64,000 nt of DNA, taken from Aquilaria yunnanensis. Lineage: Eukaryota; Streptophyta; Magnoliopsida; Malvales; Thymelaeaceae. Location: the NCBI GenBank assembly GCA_039654915.1, contig CM077600.1, positions 28,455,992 through 28,519,991 on the forward strand, written 5' to 3'. The notes beneath the pieces were generated by a model, which made no database searches, was not told where the DNA came from, and was given only the letters and a program-made list of their open reading frames with translations. Shown here one piece after another: positions 35,171 through 47,417 of the stretch. How positions within the stretch are numbered: position 1 is the stretch's first letter; every line of letters begins with the position of its first letter. A program made the position numbers and the translations under genes.

Positions 35171-37331
35171 AAAAAAATTTATTGAAGCTACACGGTGCAT
35201 TACAAGTATATCTTAAGAAGTGCATTACAAGATGTGAAGATTCTGCATTGAAGCTACATAGTCACCTAATAAGTCTTAATTTACTTTACAAAAAATCTCC
35301 AATGATGAGAACTTGCAATTTGTGTGGTCCAGTTCAAATTAATTTCTTTTGTACCATCAACAAGTGCCGCTCAATCACACCACCCACCAATTTTGGAATT
35401 TGTACTTGATGGATCAATATAACCACTAGTTAGTAGCCAAGCAGTTCTTGCAACCAGAATCATTTATAAAAAGCGAAAATGGGTCAGTCAAAATTATTTT
35501 TTGTATCATGCAAACCACGCATATATTCTATTGTTTTGAATCTAGCCTACAAAAGATTTTTATTTGTCATAATTACTAACGAACATTCATCTAGAAAAAA
35601 ATTTATAAACATATTTGTGTGTGTAGAAGCCCTGTGGATGTTGTATGAAGTGAGAAGAAAATATGCACCTTATACAGAAGAATTTCCTCAAAACACTCCG
35701 AGTGAAGCTTAATACTACAATTGTTCATATTAATTGTTTGCACAATTTTCATAGGTGAAAACAAAAATGGTAGATCAAAAGTAATATTAGAGACTATCAA
35801 TCAATGAAAAAATTCAACATTTTAACAACTGATCCTAAACCATCTTTGTGCGTAGCAAAGATTTGATGGACAGCAGTGACGATCCATTCCAAAACCCATA
35901 CTTCCTTTTTTGTAAACAAGTAGAACCACAGATTCAAATAAAACAATAATATCGCTTGCAAAAAAGTTCGAAAATGCATTTTATTAAAATTAAAAATTTC
36001 AATTCATGTTATAAGTAGCAGTGTCTCATTCAAGCATTGCATCCAACACCATAAATACAGCATCAAATTGCCTCAATTTATTAAAACTAGTTATACTCGC
36101 ATAAAAAATAGCAACAGAAATACCAAACAAATAAATTAATGAAAATCAAGTCAAAACATTGAAGTACCATTCTCAATCGAATAACAAACACCAGTTACCT
36201 CCTAGTGTAATACCGGTAGAAAAACAGAATCTTTTCCAATATTTTGACTTTTTTCTGTCCAGCTTTTTGCACTCATATTACACCCACACATTGCGGCATC
36301 TCCACTGTGATACCCACTTTTACAACAGACATCAAAGGTGCTGAGTTCGTGCTCATTGTTAGGAACAAAATGGTAGGGTTTGTGAATTGCAAAAGAGAAA
36401 CTTGCTCCAAAACTCTTACTCTGTTTCATTGATGTGGCTGCTCCTTATTTCAATTATTTGAGGAGAAAAAATCACATTTAAGTCATTCCTTTTTTTCTTT
36501 CTATTTAATTTCACTTAACTAAGATGCAAAATCACCATTTTTGTGATAGAAACTAGCCATATAATCACAGATGACTCCTTTTTAAATAATTGAGAGGTTA
36601 AAGTATGCTAAGTTGCAAAGTTTGAAAAGCGGATAAGCCCGAGTTATAGTCTAAAGGGAAAAGGTATGAGGTACAAAGTGACAGCGGATGATGAAATGCC
36701 ATCAAATGACAACATGAGAAAAGGGAAATAGGTGCTTGAAGGCCTACGGATCACCATCAGATATATCCTATTGAACAATTCTACTTAAAAATTCATTAAT
36801 TTTAAAAAAACTAAGTTAGGGTTTATAAAACCCAAATTTTACTTAGGAATCAAATTTGAGTATTTAAAAAGTGTTCTTAAACCTATACAGTACAAAACCG
36901 AGTCATCTATTAGTGATCTTTACAAAGTGTGGTGGCTAGAAAGCCATAGAAGTAAATCAGTCTTCATGAGTTCCACTTGTTCTTAGAACCTAAAAATTTT
37001 TATTCCTATTTTGAAACATGATTTAATGCACTTGTATGCATGTTTTTATCAAGCATGAACATGCATAGGATGACAGTGATGGCAGTAGTGCTAACAAAAG
37101 CGGGTAATGATTGAGTTATGGTGGTGAAGAAATGGAATATATTGTTTCTTAAAGGAATACTTCATCTATTAGTCTCATTTTGAGCCCAATGAAAACATTA
37201 ACAGTAAAATTAAGCGGATCAAAACTTTAGTGCGAGATTATCTGTTCTTACATATGTACAGTAGTAAATTTCGTATTAATCCATTTTTCCCGACAAAACA
37301 AGTTAGGGGTTTGGGCATTAAGGCACAAAAA
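35171..37331. other. AT-rich region, nothing recognised
   Basis: Several short open frames exist but none shows family resemblance or codon bias. No repeat ends identified. Confidence 0.5.
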
Positions 37332-38355
37332 GTAAATTACACTCGTTACACCTAATCTTTTATTATTATCCTATTTTGGACTCTAACCTCAAAACCTCGC
37401 ATAAGATGTCATTAATCTTAATTTTTTGTTCTATTTTAGACCTTTGATAGATAAAAAGTGTTAAAATTAACGGAATTAGCCACGTGGTATGCCAATGTGG
37501 GCGATTTGCCATAGTGGCATAATAATCAGTTATTGGTGATGATGTGGCAAGGAAGAAAAATAATAAAAAATAAAAATATGAAAAAAGAAAAATAATAAAA
37601 ATTAACAAAAAAATCCCCCTATCGCTAGGCTCAGCCTCCTTATTTCCCCACCGCCTTTAGCCTCCTTCGCCAATTGCAAATGCACGCAAACGAACTTGAC
37701 ACGAATAGACCAAAGAACGGACTTGATGCAAACAAACCCAACAAGGAGTGGATTAAAAAAGGTGATCAAGGAAAGAGCCGTTGCACCCCATCTGTCCTTC
37801 GTCTCTATCACCGCCAAGCAAAGATGAAATGAATCCGAACAAATCTGAACGGTTGCCTAGGAATGTCAGTTAAATGTCGATTCTCTTGGTTTGTCTCGCT
37901 TGTGAATTGCCTCCGTTCACCAACATCACAATTTGCTCATCCGTTGGAGAAGAGGAATCGAGCAGAAACGAAATCCAAAGAAGAGAGTGAATCAGAATCG
38001 AAATCTTAATTGGAATCAGAAAAGGTTGGAGGTGGCGGGGGAGGGAGGAGGCTGAGCCCAGTGGCAGGGGGATTTTTTTAAATTTTTTATTATTTTAATT
38101 TTTCTCATTTTTTATTTATTATTTTTTTTCTTCCTTATCACATCATCACCAGTAGTTGATTATTATGCCACTCTGGCAAATTGTCCACGCTGGTGTGCCA
38201 TGTGGCTAATTCCATTAATTTTAATACTTTTCGTCCATTAAAGGTCTAAAATGAAATAAAAAAAATTGAGGTTGAGGACGTCCCATACAAAATTTTGATG
38301 TTAGGGTCTAAAATAGGACAATAATAAAATGTTAAGGGCCATGGGTGCACTTTAC
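37332..38355. mobile_element. Foldback element with ~330-bp inverted arms
   Basis: The left arm 37332-37660 and the right arm 38030-38355 are inverse copies (shared GCATAATAATCA, GGAATTAGCCAC, TCCCCCT...GGCTCAGCCTCCT). The terminal sequence is GTAAA. Arms this long flanking 370 bp of unrelated, more GC-rich DNA resemble a long-TIR Mutator-like or foldback element. The 9-bp duplication expected for Mutator was not found. Confidence 0.82.
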
Positions 38356-39404
38356 CAAAGGTACAAACAAAACAGACTGAGCAATATTAAGGTACATCGA
38401 GTTCTTCCGACCACAGAAAAGAGAGTGGTTTGGCTATTGCATCTTCGCCCATCCTTGCCGGTGGTGTCGCCTTATGTCGCCGCCCCTTGCCGATTTTGAA
38501 AGCGGGAACTATTAACCCAGAGCTCCCACTCCTTGCCAGAATCCGTTGTCTAATAGATCATGGTCACTTCGGCTCAAGCAATCGAACTCAACTTATTTAA
38601 GTTCCTAACTGTGCCCCTATCGCCCGCTTGGGCGAATTCTGGGCTGCTCAGTTTTCTGTTCGCGACCGAGAAGAGTTTCAGGAATTTTTGGGTATAACCA
38701 TGATTTAAACCTTCATTTGTGTCATATGTATTCCTTGGCTACAATTGTTTTACAACTTTCAGTTTAGTCATTCCCATGCTTGGTTTGTGATTTCACGTTT
38801 CTAATAGCACATGATTTGATGATTTACAAACCCTTTTGGCCCTTCCCTTCTTTTGGAGATTAAAGGAGTTGATGACATGTTATTTACGAAAATTCAAGGG
38901 AGAGAAAATTTTATAAATTGCATAAATATTAATGTTTCGGGACTTTACTCAGGCCCAACTAGTTTCCTATTTTTTAAAATGCATTAATTTTAATTTTATA
39001 TCTTTTCTTATCCAAAACTAATCTTATTTGAAAATTAATATTTTATATAATTGATAATTAATTTTTTTTACATAAAAGGTTTAAAGTGATCTTGAGTTTC
39101 AAAAAATATACAATTTAAACAAATAATCGTTATATATAGAAGTACGAAATTTTAATTCATTTTTAATAATCCCAAACGAGCTGAACCTAATTCCACCAAG
39201 AATGAGTTGCATAAAATTTATAGATTGTTTATTTCAGTTTAATTATATTTTCACTTGCAAAAATTAATTTTTAAGCAAATTATAAATTTTATTCCCACTA
39301 GAGTTTTCCTAAATAACATTTCATGAATGTGTTTAGGGAAAAGCCAAAAGAGTTAGTAAATCATAAAACCAGGTCCTGCTAGAAGCTGAAATCACAAAAA
39401 TAAA
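38356..39404. other. Spacer, nothing recognised
   Basis: 38,400-38,700 is somewhat GC-richer and might be a gene or promoter relic. No protein family could be read from it. The rest is AT-rich. Confidence 0.45.
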
Positions 39405-40645
39405 TAAATAAGGGAAATTCACATTTGGTCCCTCAACTTTGTAAATTTGCACGAGTTAGTTCTTTAACTTTGAATCATAATGACTTAGTCATTAAATTTT
39501 GGTAAACCATGTGACTTGATCCTCAAACTTTGATAAGCTATGCGACTTAGTCCCTAGTTCGATGGAAAATGCACACGTGATACAAATGACATTTATCTAA
39601 GGTTGATGTGGATTAAAAGTGGAGTCAATTGCGTGAGCTTCTAGCTAGGGTTTGCAATTCCCTAAAATCACAAATCAAAATTGCCTATGAAATTAGAGTG
39701 CAGCACTAAACAATCAACCAAAGGAGTAAAGAAGTAGTATAGATGCAGGCTAAGACTAAGTTGTTAAGGAAGCTTCCATTCCAAACGCTAGTAGCCTATG
39801 ACTTCAAGACTGATCTTGACTTCCAAAGAAATGCAATGATCGCCCTCTAGGAGGAATAAGAGATTTATCTTATGGGTCTCTTTGAAGATAGCAACTTGTG
39901 CTCTATTCATGTCAAGAGGGTTACCATCATGCCGAATAAGGATCGTGAGCAAGAAGCTTAGAATTTGGGGCTATTTATTTTGTTGATGTTGTTTTTGCGG
40001 TGGCTAAAGGTTTAATCAGTGAATTTGGTGTTTTAAGGAATATATTTCAGTGCTAGAATCTTGTTATTTTTGGGTTTTATGCTAATCAAGTATCTATTTT
40101 TCAATTAGCCCACCATGTGTTTGTGAAAAGGTCCCTAGTGAAAATTATGTTCTTTCTTATGAATAAAGATTAAGCCTAAGTTAATTTGTAGTTGATTGGT
40201 TGTTAATGGGCATATGTGTGTGTCTTTTGGCTAATTTTTATGTTTTTATACGATCAATGTAAGTGAAATTTGCAAGGAACGCTGAGTTAGAGGTTTCAGA
40301 CAAGCTCAAAACCGAATTGAAGTAGAACTGAAAGTGAGGATGTTGAGTTCTTGGGTGAGGGCAACAATGCCATTGCAAAGATAGGAGTCACCAAAAAGGG
40401 CAAAATTCCTAAGAGAGAAAGTGGAATGATGATGTTGTTGGCAGAGCAAGAGGTGAAAAGGGACCAACACCATTTAACTTCTTTCTCTATTTTGACACTA
40501 CTTCACTCTAAGGGGCATTCCACATCAACGAAAAGTACTAGCGTCATCCGGCTATTTTATCTAATGTGGGACTAAGTCACTTTGAGTCAAAGTTAAATGA
40601 CCAACTCGCATGAATTAACAAAGTTAAAAGATGTAATATGTGTTT
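39405..40645. mobile_element. Foldback element enclosing a histone H3 fragment
   Basis: The left arm (39405-39630; CCTCAACTTTGTAAATT, TTTAACTTTGAATCATAATG) is matched in inverse orientation by 40490-40645 (complement reads TTTAACTTTGACTCAAAGTG, then GACTTAGTCCCAC). The arms are imperfect and the borders approximate. The interior holds a decayed H3 sequence and a short open frame (40351-40575) without recognisable homology. Confidence 0.68.
39755..39961 (+). pseudogene. Histone H3 pseudogene fragment (C-terminal two thirds)
   Basis: Translation from 39755 gives RKLPFQTLVAYDFKTDLDFQ, two stops in the helix region, then [20 protein letters not shown]. This corresponds to the histone-fold part of H3 (normally [20 protein letters not shown] ... 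[20 protein letters not shown]). The N-terminal tail is missing. About eight residues are deleted after MP, and the ancestral end (two residues then TAG, 39959-39961) is still visible. No intron interrupts it, which fits a retro-copy or an intron-less H3 gene piece. It cannot encode a working histone. Confidence 0.9.
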
Positions 40646-41440
40646 TAGTTAATAAAATATGTGAAACACTGTACTGTAGTCAAGAAAATACATATTATGA
40701 GAATTGATGGACTAAGCTAGGGTTTACCCAAGAAGTCTTGACTCAAAAAAAATTAAAAAAATTAAAAATAAAAATGAAAAAAAAAGGCAAGAATTCATGC
40801 CGATGATGGGTGCACAAGTTACGAACTTAAACAAATGGAGTTCGACCGCTTGCATTGAGATAACCATGATCGATTAAACAACGAATTTCGGCAAATGTTA
40901 GCTCGAGGTTAAGAGCTTGGGTTGTCAAAAGCAACAATGACAGAAGACAGCAAAACTAGCAAGGATAGATGGAAAATGTAATTGCCAAACCATTCTCTTT
41001 TCTAGTCAGAAGAACTAGATGGTAACTAGATGATACTTCGATATTGCTCGTTCTATTTTGTTTTTGTTTTTCTGTCTCTCTCTTTATCATCTTCCTGCTC
41101 TGCTCAGTCGAGAAATCCAATTCGTTCTGCCAGTGCCAAGTGACACATGAACTAACAAGTCAATTTTTCGTCTATGCCTAATATCTAGAATTGCCAGCAT
41201 GATGGCCATGCAACAACTAACATAGTCTTAGGATGAATAATTTATGTTTGATAGCTTCAGAATGGCTAAACAACATCCATCATAGCTTATGGATAATTGA
41301 TGTCGTTTACCTGTTATAGCTTGTTGAAAAACCATTTTCATACTTGAGGATTTGAGAAAATTACATTCAAAAAGTTGTGAATGGAAGACCTTTACAAGAA
41401 AATGAGATTTAAGAAATCATTTTTTCAATTTAATGAAATA
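40646..41440. other. Spacer, nothing recognised
   Basis: AT-rich, with a poly-A/AAATT run near 40745-40790. No gene seen. Confidence 0.5.
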
Positions 41441-41701
41441 TAATATTCCTTCTGCCCCATTTTAGATGAAAGTTTGGGTTTTGGCACAAAGGTTAAGAAA
41501 AATGAAAAAGTTTGTGTTCTTTCAACTTTTATCCTTTATTTTTTCACATGTAAATTAAGAAACAAGGAAAAGTGGTATTGAAATGATAGTTTGAAGAGTA
41601 ATATGGTAAAGTAATTTATTAATTATAGAAATGTTCCTGAGTTTTAAAAATGACTACAAATAGAATATGTTACATCTTTTTTTAGGATAGATAGAGTATT
41701 A
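41441..41701. mobile_element. Stowaway-like MITE
   Basis: The ends TAATATTCCTTCTGCCCC and (complement of the right end) TAATACTCTATCTATCC resemble the Tc1/mariner Stowaway consensus. TA lies at both ends as the target duplication. About 260 bp, non-coding. Confidence 0.65.
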
Positions 41702-42352
41702 TCTAGATTATTTTTGCACAATTGATAGTAACACATTTTTGTTTTTAAAGTCATATTATTATTTCTAACTATGAATTATTTAAAACTCTAATAATAATCA
41801 CATTGCCGTTCAATGTCCAAATGAGTGAAGTGAACTATAGACTTAATTGCCATCATTCGTAGATTTGCAGCCATCAAATCTTCGATCTATTAAGTCTTCT
41901 CTTTTGTATTCTCTTTTCCTATTATGGTCTTTCTTTGCTTCTCCCTCTCATTATTGCTTTATCCCAATTTCTAGGTTTTGTCTCAATTAATCTGTTTTAT
42001 GTTTTTTCGCCTTGGATCTGGATGCTTGTAATTCATTGCTTCCCTTATATCTCTTTGGACACTTATTGATTAGTCTCCAGCATTTTTGCTAGCATGTTTC
42101 GATATTCCTACCTCTGTTTCCTTCTTTCCAGATTATTTGTCGCATTTGTATTTTCTTTACATAATTGTAACTTTCCTCTTTTCTGTGGTTGGGCTTGTTC
42201 CTTTATTTCTCCTTTTCTCACTGGTTATTTGGTGGGTGGGTGTGTTTTGTATTGCAGTATATTTCTTTTCTATAGTATATTTCTTTTCTTACTCCCAACC
42301 AGGTTTAGCTTAATGTTTTATCTACATAAATCCATTGTTGCCATATATTAAA

Positions 42353-43000
42353 GATGTTTGGGTTACAAAAGGGCTTCTTTAGTGGTAAGGGGAATGAAAG
42401 TTGCTCTCAGTTTAAACAATTCATCAAGGAAGGGAAGAAGTCCTTTAAACCTTTGCTCAATGAAAACAAAAGATAAGGACGAGTTATTAATTTGTTCCTT
42501 AAATAAGTTTCAGGTCGAGTCTTCTAACCATGAGCATGTCAATGAAGATCTTCCATGGCAATTTCTAGCCAAATTGAATTTTTTCCAAGATGAGTGCCTA
42601 AATGAGTGGGAACACCAACAACAATTGCTTACAAGTGCTTCTGGTTCTACATATTCCTTGTCACATTTTAGGCACATTCTCTTTAAAGTGGTGGAAAAAC
42701 ACTTTCCTTTAGCCTTGCATTCCATTACCAACTAGGTCAATTTATCAAGATTAGCACAACTTGAAACCATTATCACTAATCTCAAATCCTAGTTAGAGGA
42801 AATCCAACAAAAGCAAGTAGGCAAAGAGAAAGATTATGAGAAGATCATCCAAGATTTGGAAAATCAATTCTTATATGCTTATCAAGGGATAGGGAAGGAA
42901 AATGAGCAACATTCTTTACAAGTTAGCTTCTGGCAGCAAAAGTTGGATGAGTTAGAATGCAGGAATTGACCCCTCTTACAAGAAATTGATGTTGTTCAAG
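42353..43000 (+). pseudogene. Unrecognised decayed coding relic
   Basis: Two consecutive open stretches in different frames look protein-like: MFGLQKGFFSGKGNESCSQF from 42353, and from about 42500 a frame containing EDLPWQFLAKLNFFQDECLN and a charged, coiled-coil-like continuation (LENQFLYAYQGIGKENEQH) broken by stops. No family could be named. A single ancestral frame broken by indels is the simplest reading, but this is weak. Confidence 0.3.
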
Positions 43001-43309
43001 GCAAGTCATCACAAGGCAGCCCTCTTCCAATCTAAGTGTAAATGCTAGAATGCCCTCGGATTTGTTAAACCATTCAAAACTTTTACTTAGGAGTTTGGGT
43101 CCTTTCTTTTATAGGAGTTGGACATTGATTGAGTTTCTGTCAAGAAAAGAAGCATGTCAATTGCATCAGATGTGATAACCCTTTACATAAAGAATTGAGT
43201 TGTGTGCAGTTGAAAGTTCTTATTCCTAAATCTCCCCAAAAAGTAGTATGGTATGTGTGAGAGTCATCGTCTCAAGCTAATAAAAACATGCTTTCCAACA
43301 AAAGAATTA

Positions 43310-43653
43310 CGGCCAATTCGTTTCAACTTTAGCCAATTGGCTACAAAATGAATTTTTTTTTATTTTTACATCTTTTTTACTTGAAACTAATTTTAATTAA
43401 AAGCCAATATTATGTAGCTACAATAATCAATTAAAAATATAATTTTTATAATCTTACTAAATTTTTATGAATTTTTCTAGTTTCAAGTCTTAAAAAAGAA
43501 AAATTCATAAAAATTTAACAACATCATAAAAATTTACTTTCAAATTGATTATTGCATCTATATAACATTGACTTTCAAATGAAATTGGTTTCACGTAAAA
43601 AAGATGAAAAAGTTAAAAAAAGTAAGTTGACTTTAGACGAAACGAATTGGCCC
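43310..43653. mobile_element. Tourist-like (PIF/Harbinger) MITE, 344 bp
   Basis: The ends CGGCCAATTCGTTT and (complement of the right end) GGGCCAATTCGTTT form inverted repeats that extend imperfectly over the whole element. The flanking TTA at 43307-43309 and 43654-43656 is the 3-bp target duplication of this superfamily. Confidence 0.82.
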
Positions 43654-43656
43654 TTA

Positions 43657-44203
43657 AATTGCTCAAGAACAAGCAAGCTACATGTAATTCCTTACCATAC
43701 TCTAGCCTTTTGAGGATGAATTTAGATCAGTGTCATGATTGCCCCCTTGGTTCATTAAGTATAGGGAAGCAAATGAGTTATGATAACTAGCCAATGGTTT
43801 TCTCTTCAAATAACAATGATCATTTGGATTTCCATCCTCCCAAATTGGTTAAAGCACAAAAAATAAAGCAGGTCAAAGAATGCCAAATTTTATGGTTCAA
43901 CAACCTTATATGAGCTTTCGGCCAATGCCAAAGCTAAGATTGAGTGTGGGATTGATAAAGTATAATCGAAAATGATGTGTAAAATCACTGGGAGCAAGAG
44001 ATGTGTTTGGAGAACAACATGTGTTTGCTAAGAGATACCAAGTTCCTTTGCGAAATATGTCTTTACAAGTTAGCTCTTTTTTTATGAGTTGCAAAAGTCA
44101 AACAAGATACATCACTTGTTAGATGAGTCAGTGGTAGTGCCAGGTCTTTTAGGTTATAGATGATCTTAGTTTGATCTAGTATGCACTTAGTTATTTCTGG
44201 TTA
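43657..44203. other. Spacer, nothing recognised
   Basis: No gene or repeat end identified. Confidence 0.5.
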
Positions 44204-44491
44204 GGGAAAGAACATATTCAGCCCTAAAACTTTGAACACTTTTCCATTTAAATCCTAAAACTTTACACTTTCTAATTGAGTCCTAAGACTTTCAAAATGT
44301 ATAAACAATTAATCTTAAACCGTTAGCCACCTGTTACAGAGTTAACTTTAAGACTTATTGCTTACATATTTTGAATGTTTTAGGACTTAAATAGAAATTT
44401 GTAACATTTTAGGACTTTAATAGAAATTTGCAATGTATTATGAATTAAATAGAAAAATTGCAAAAGATTAAAATTGAAAGTGATATTTCCT
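44204..44491. mobile_element. Foldback MITE, ~290 bp
   Basis: Inverted arms carry AAATCCTAAAACTTT on the left and, in complement, AAGTCCTAAAACATT on the right, with ends GGGAAAGAACAT and GAGGAAATATC. A partial relative of the left arm occurs again at 44814-44900. Confidence 0.72.
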
Positions 44492-44813
44492 CAAATTTTG
44501 TCCCATTGGCATTTTAAAACCTTTTAGAAAAAAAACCAATTAATAAGTTTCTTATTTCTATACGAGTTCGATGAAGATTATTTTTTAATCACTAAAAATT
44601 ATTATTTGGAGATATTTTTTATTGTTTGATTAATCATCTTTTAAGATCTTTAAAATGTATTCTTAATTTTTCTTTTTGCAAAAAACACATGTTTTTAGCT
44701 TTTTTTCTAAATTTGAAAAATATAAAAAATTATAAACAAATAAAACTACTCAAATGAAAAATAAAAAATTATAAGAAATTCTTACTTCTAAAAAAATATT
44801 TTTCAAGTTGAAT

Positions 44814-44900
44814 AAGGAAAGACCACTTTCAGTTCTAAATCTTTTACATTTTTTTATTCAAGTCCTAAAACTTTACAAATTTTTATTTAAATTACCACTG
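44814..44900. repeat. Partial copy of the neighbouring MITE arm
   Basis: TCAAGTCCTAAAACTTTACA and the surrounding bases repeat the left arm of 44204-44491. No matching right arm was found. Confidence 0.6.
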
Positions 44901-45142
44901 AATATGTTTTTTTTCCTCTCTTGTTTGTAACTTTAACTACTTTATTTATACTTTTTCTTTAATTTTCACTCTGGGTACCAAGCACAAAATTGTCACAAAA
45001 ACCGTACCCAATAACGTTAACAGCAAAACAAAGTAACAGACGAAACGAAACGCCCAAAATTAATTAAAAGAAAAAGAGAGAAAAATAAAAACACCATCCT
45101 CTTATCCTTTTTTCTCGAAATTGAAATTCGTGTTTCGTGGAG

Positions 45143-46246
45143 ATGGCGTCTTTAACATTCCATCCCTTCCGGTCGCTCTGTCTGGCCATCCTTGTCGTCT
45201 TTCCTGCCGCCACCCGCTGCTCCTCCTCATCCATCTACGACCACCTTCAGCTGAACGGCCTCCCCATCGGCCTCCTCCCCAAGGGCATTTCCGACTTCTC
45301 CCTCGACCCCCTTACGAATCACTTCCTCATTCATCTCCCCCACCCCTGCAACGCCCGCTTCGAGTCCGAACTCCACTACGATTTCAACGTCTCCGGGGTC
45401 TTGACCTTCGGCAAGATCGACCAATTATCCGGCATGTCCCAGCAGGAGCTCTTCCTCTGGTTTCCCGTCAGGGGTATTCGTGTCGATGATCCCGCCTCTG
45501 GCTTGATCCACTTCGATGTCGGCGTCGTTGATAAGCAGTTCTCCTTGTCGTTGTTTGAGAGCCCCCGGGACTGCACAGCCGCCGATCCTCCCAGTTTCTC
45601 TGCCCCTAAGGTAAGCTCGCTTCTCCTTTCCCCCTTTCCCTTTTTACCTTTTCCCTGCCCTTTTCTCCCATTTACCTGAGGCTCGGAGGCTTGGTAGTAC
45701 TTGGATCGCCATTTGGTTCCAACTTTTTTTAAATGTGTGATTTAGTCACTCCTTTCCAACTGTTGGTTGATTAATAGAAATGCAATAGGGGATTGATTAC
45801 TTTGGTAAGTTTGAGATTAAGGGGATTTTCTTTATGCAGTTGTAGAAACACCAGGCTAAGGCTAAGCTACTGGGACAAACAAAGTATTGGGAAAATATTA
45901 ATGTATCCATCATACTGTTAGCATAGCTCATTCTTTTCCTTCCCTGCATTTTTGTAGTGTGTTTGTGTTTTCTTCACAAATGGGGCATAGTAATCGATCA
46001 TTTATTCTTTCTGTGACGTGTGCGGGGACTGGAGGACTTGGGGATTTTCAAATAGATTCCCAAAATTCGTGAAATTTATCATGACTTTGATACCATCTAC
46101 TTATTCTTCAAGCTGAAGCATGCCTACCTTTTCTTCTTGTTACTTATGCGTGAGACTGTGCTTCCCTTACCTGCCTTTGGTCCCAGGATCACCCGGAACC
46201 AATCAGTGAGCCTGATCAGGAATCCATGTTGATGGCAACTTCATAG
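45143..46246 (+). CDS. DUF538 family protein (secreted, function unknown)
   Basis: Two exons, 45143-45610 and 46187-46246 (GT/AG intron), give 175 aa. Residues 1-26 form a hydrophobic signal peptide (LCLAILVVFPAA). The DUF538 domain follows: IYDHLQLNGLPIGLLPKGIS, FESELHYDFNVSGVLTFGKI, LSGMSQQELFLWFPVRGIRV, SGLIHFDVGVVDKQFSLSLF and a closing Cys. The length is usual for the family, which is plant-specific and has been linked to stress and chlorophyll-binding roles in some members. No role can be assigned here. ATG 45143 is the first in frame and is followed at once by the signal peptide. The short last exon adds an acidic DHPEPISEPDQES tail. GC content is far above the surroundings, typical of a real first exon. 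It faces thioredoxin f, 1.2 kb away, in convergent orientation. Confidence 0.93.
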
Positions 46247-46450
46247 AATCTGAAAGCAAAGCATCTTTGGAGCTTCAAACTTTGCTTGTGCATTTGAAAA
46301 TGGTCAGTTTTCTTCTTGTTCAAATGGGCTCATTAAGAGCTGGTTAATTAGGCAATGAGCAGCCGCCTTCATGCTTACATATTTCTTGTTTTATTTCTCC
46401 ATAGCCCACGTCTGTTGTCATTTCTCCCTTTCTCTTGAAAAAAATGCAAT

Positions 46451-46452
<2 letters not shown>

Positions 46453-46505
<53 letters not shown>
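46453..46505. repeat. (TA)n(GA)n compound microsatellite
   Basis: About 15 AT units followed by about 12 AG units, in the 3' region of the DUF538 gene. Likely polymorphic. Confidence 0.95.
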
Positions 46506-46506
<1 letters not shown>

Positions 46507-47417
46507 AGACATTGAACTTGCAACGGAGAACTGTGTCTTCTCTGAGGCTGTGTGCTCCTTTTGGCACATTTTGATTATTTTCCGTTCCAGTCTGTGTGCA
46601 TCTGGACCACTGTATGTTGTGCCTTCTGTGAATGATGATAGCTCTCTGTGTTGAGTATTGCCTTGTATCGTGCAACCAAAGTTGATGTTTACATTCAGTG
46701 AATAATGAGTAGCAATGAGAAATCTTGCTATGCCGGTTCTCCTTTCTCCTTTCAGTTGAATTAATGCTATGTATCTACTAGTTTCATGCTTTCATGAATG
46801 TATGGAACATGTAACGGAAATGTTAAACTCTGAGACGCAAATGTCTAGTTATTAGAAAAAAAGAAATGCCCTGAACATGCACTGGCCGTCCCGTCTGGCC
46901 CATAGTATGCAGCCTCTTTGCTGGTTCCAGTGAGGTTGATTGAACATGCCTATTCCTCCTGATTGCAATGAACACTTAAATACCCTCTAAAAATTAAGAC
47001 TCCATGATTCTGAAAGGGGAAGGGGGAGAATCATTCAATCAGGAAGATGAAGGTATACATATATGAATTTGTGGTTGGTGTCTCTGCAATAGTCAGCAAA
47101 GTGTGATGTTTCCTTCGGTCATTTTTGGCCGTAGAGCCTCTGACTAAATACAATTAAGAAAATAAACATCGTTTAGTAGGTCACCCAGTCGAGTAAAAAA
47201 TTGGAATATGAGGCATGCTGATAGCCTTTTAGATTTACAATACATCAGGCGGGCAAATCACCATCACCAAAGCCTAGCTCCTGGGAGATGGACGAGTATT
47301 TTCTTATGCAAAAACATGTCCAGCGGCTACTTAAATTACTTGAGAAAGAGCGGGTATAATGTTCTTATATTAGGAATTCTCGACCCTAGAGGGAGCAGAT
47401 TTGAAAGACAGAAAAAA
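46507..47417. other. Intergenic region between convergent genes
   Basis: It holds the 3' ends of both neighbouring transcripts. Poly(A) sites could not be fixed from sequence. No further gene. Confidence 0.55.

Noticed and set aside
39755..39961. A functional histone H3 gene
   Set aside because: Two in-frame stops, missing N-terminal tail, and a deletion near the C-terminus.
45121..45489. A proline/arginine-rich open frame overlapping the first DUF538 exon
   Set aside because: It is the +1 shadow of a GC-rich real exon, and the DUF538 frame matches a known family along its whole length.
46371..46675. Open frames with Tyr-Ile and Ser-Leu repeats
   Set aside because: They are translations of the (TA)n(GA)n microsatellite.
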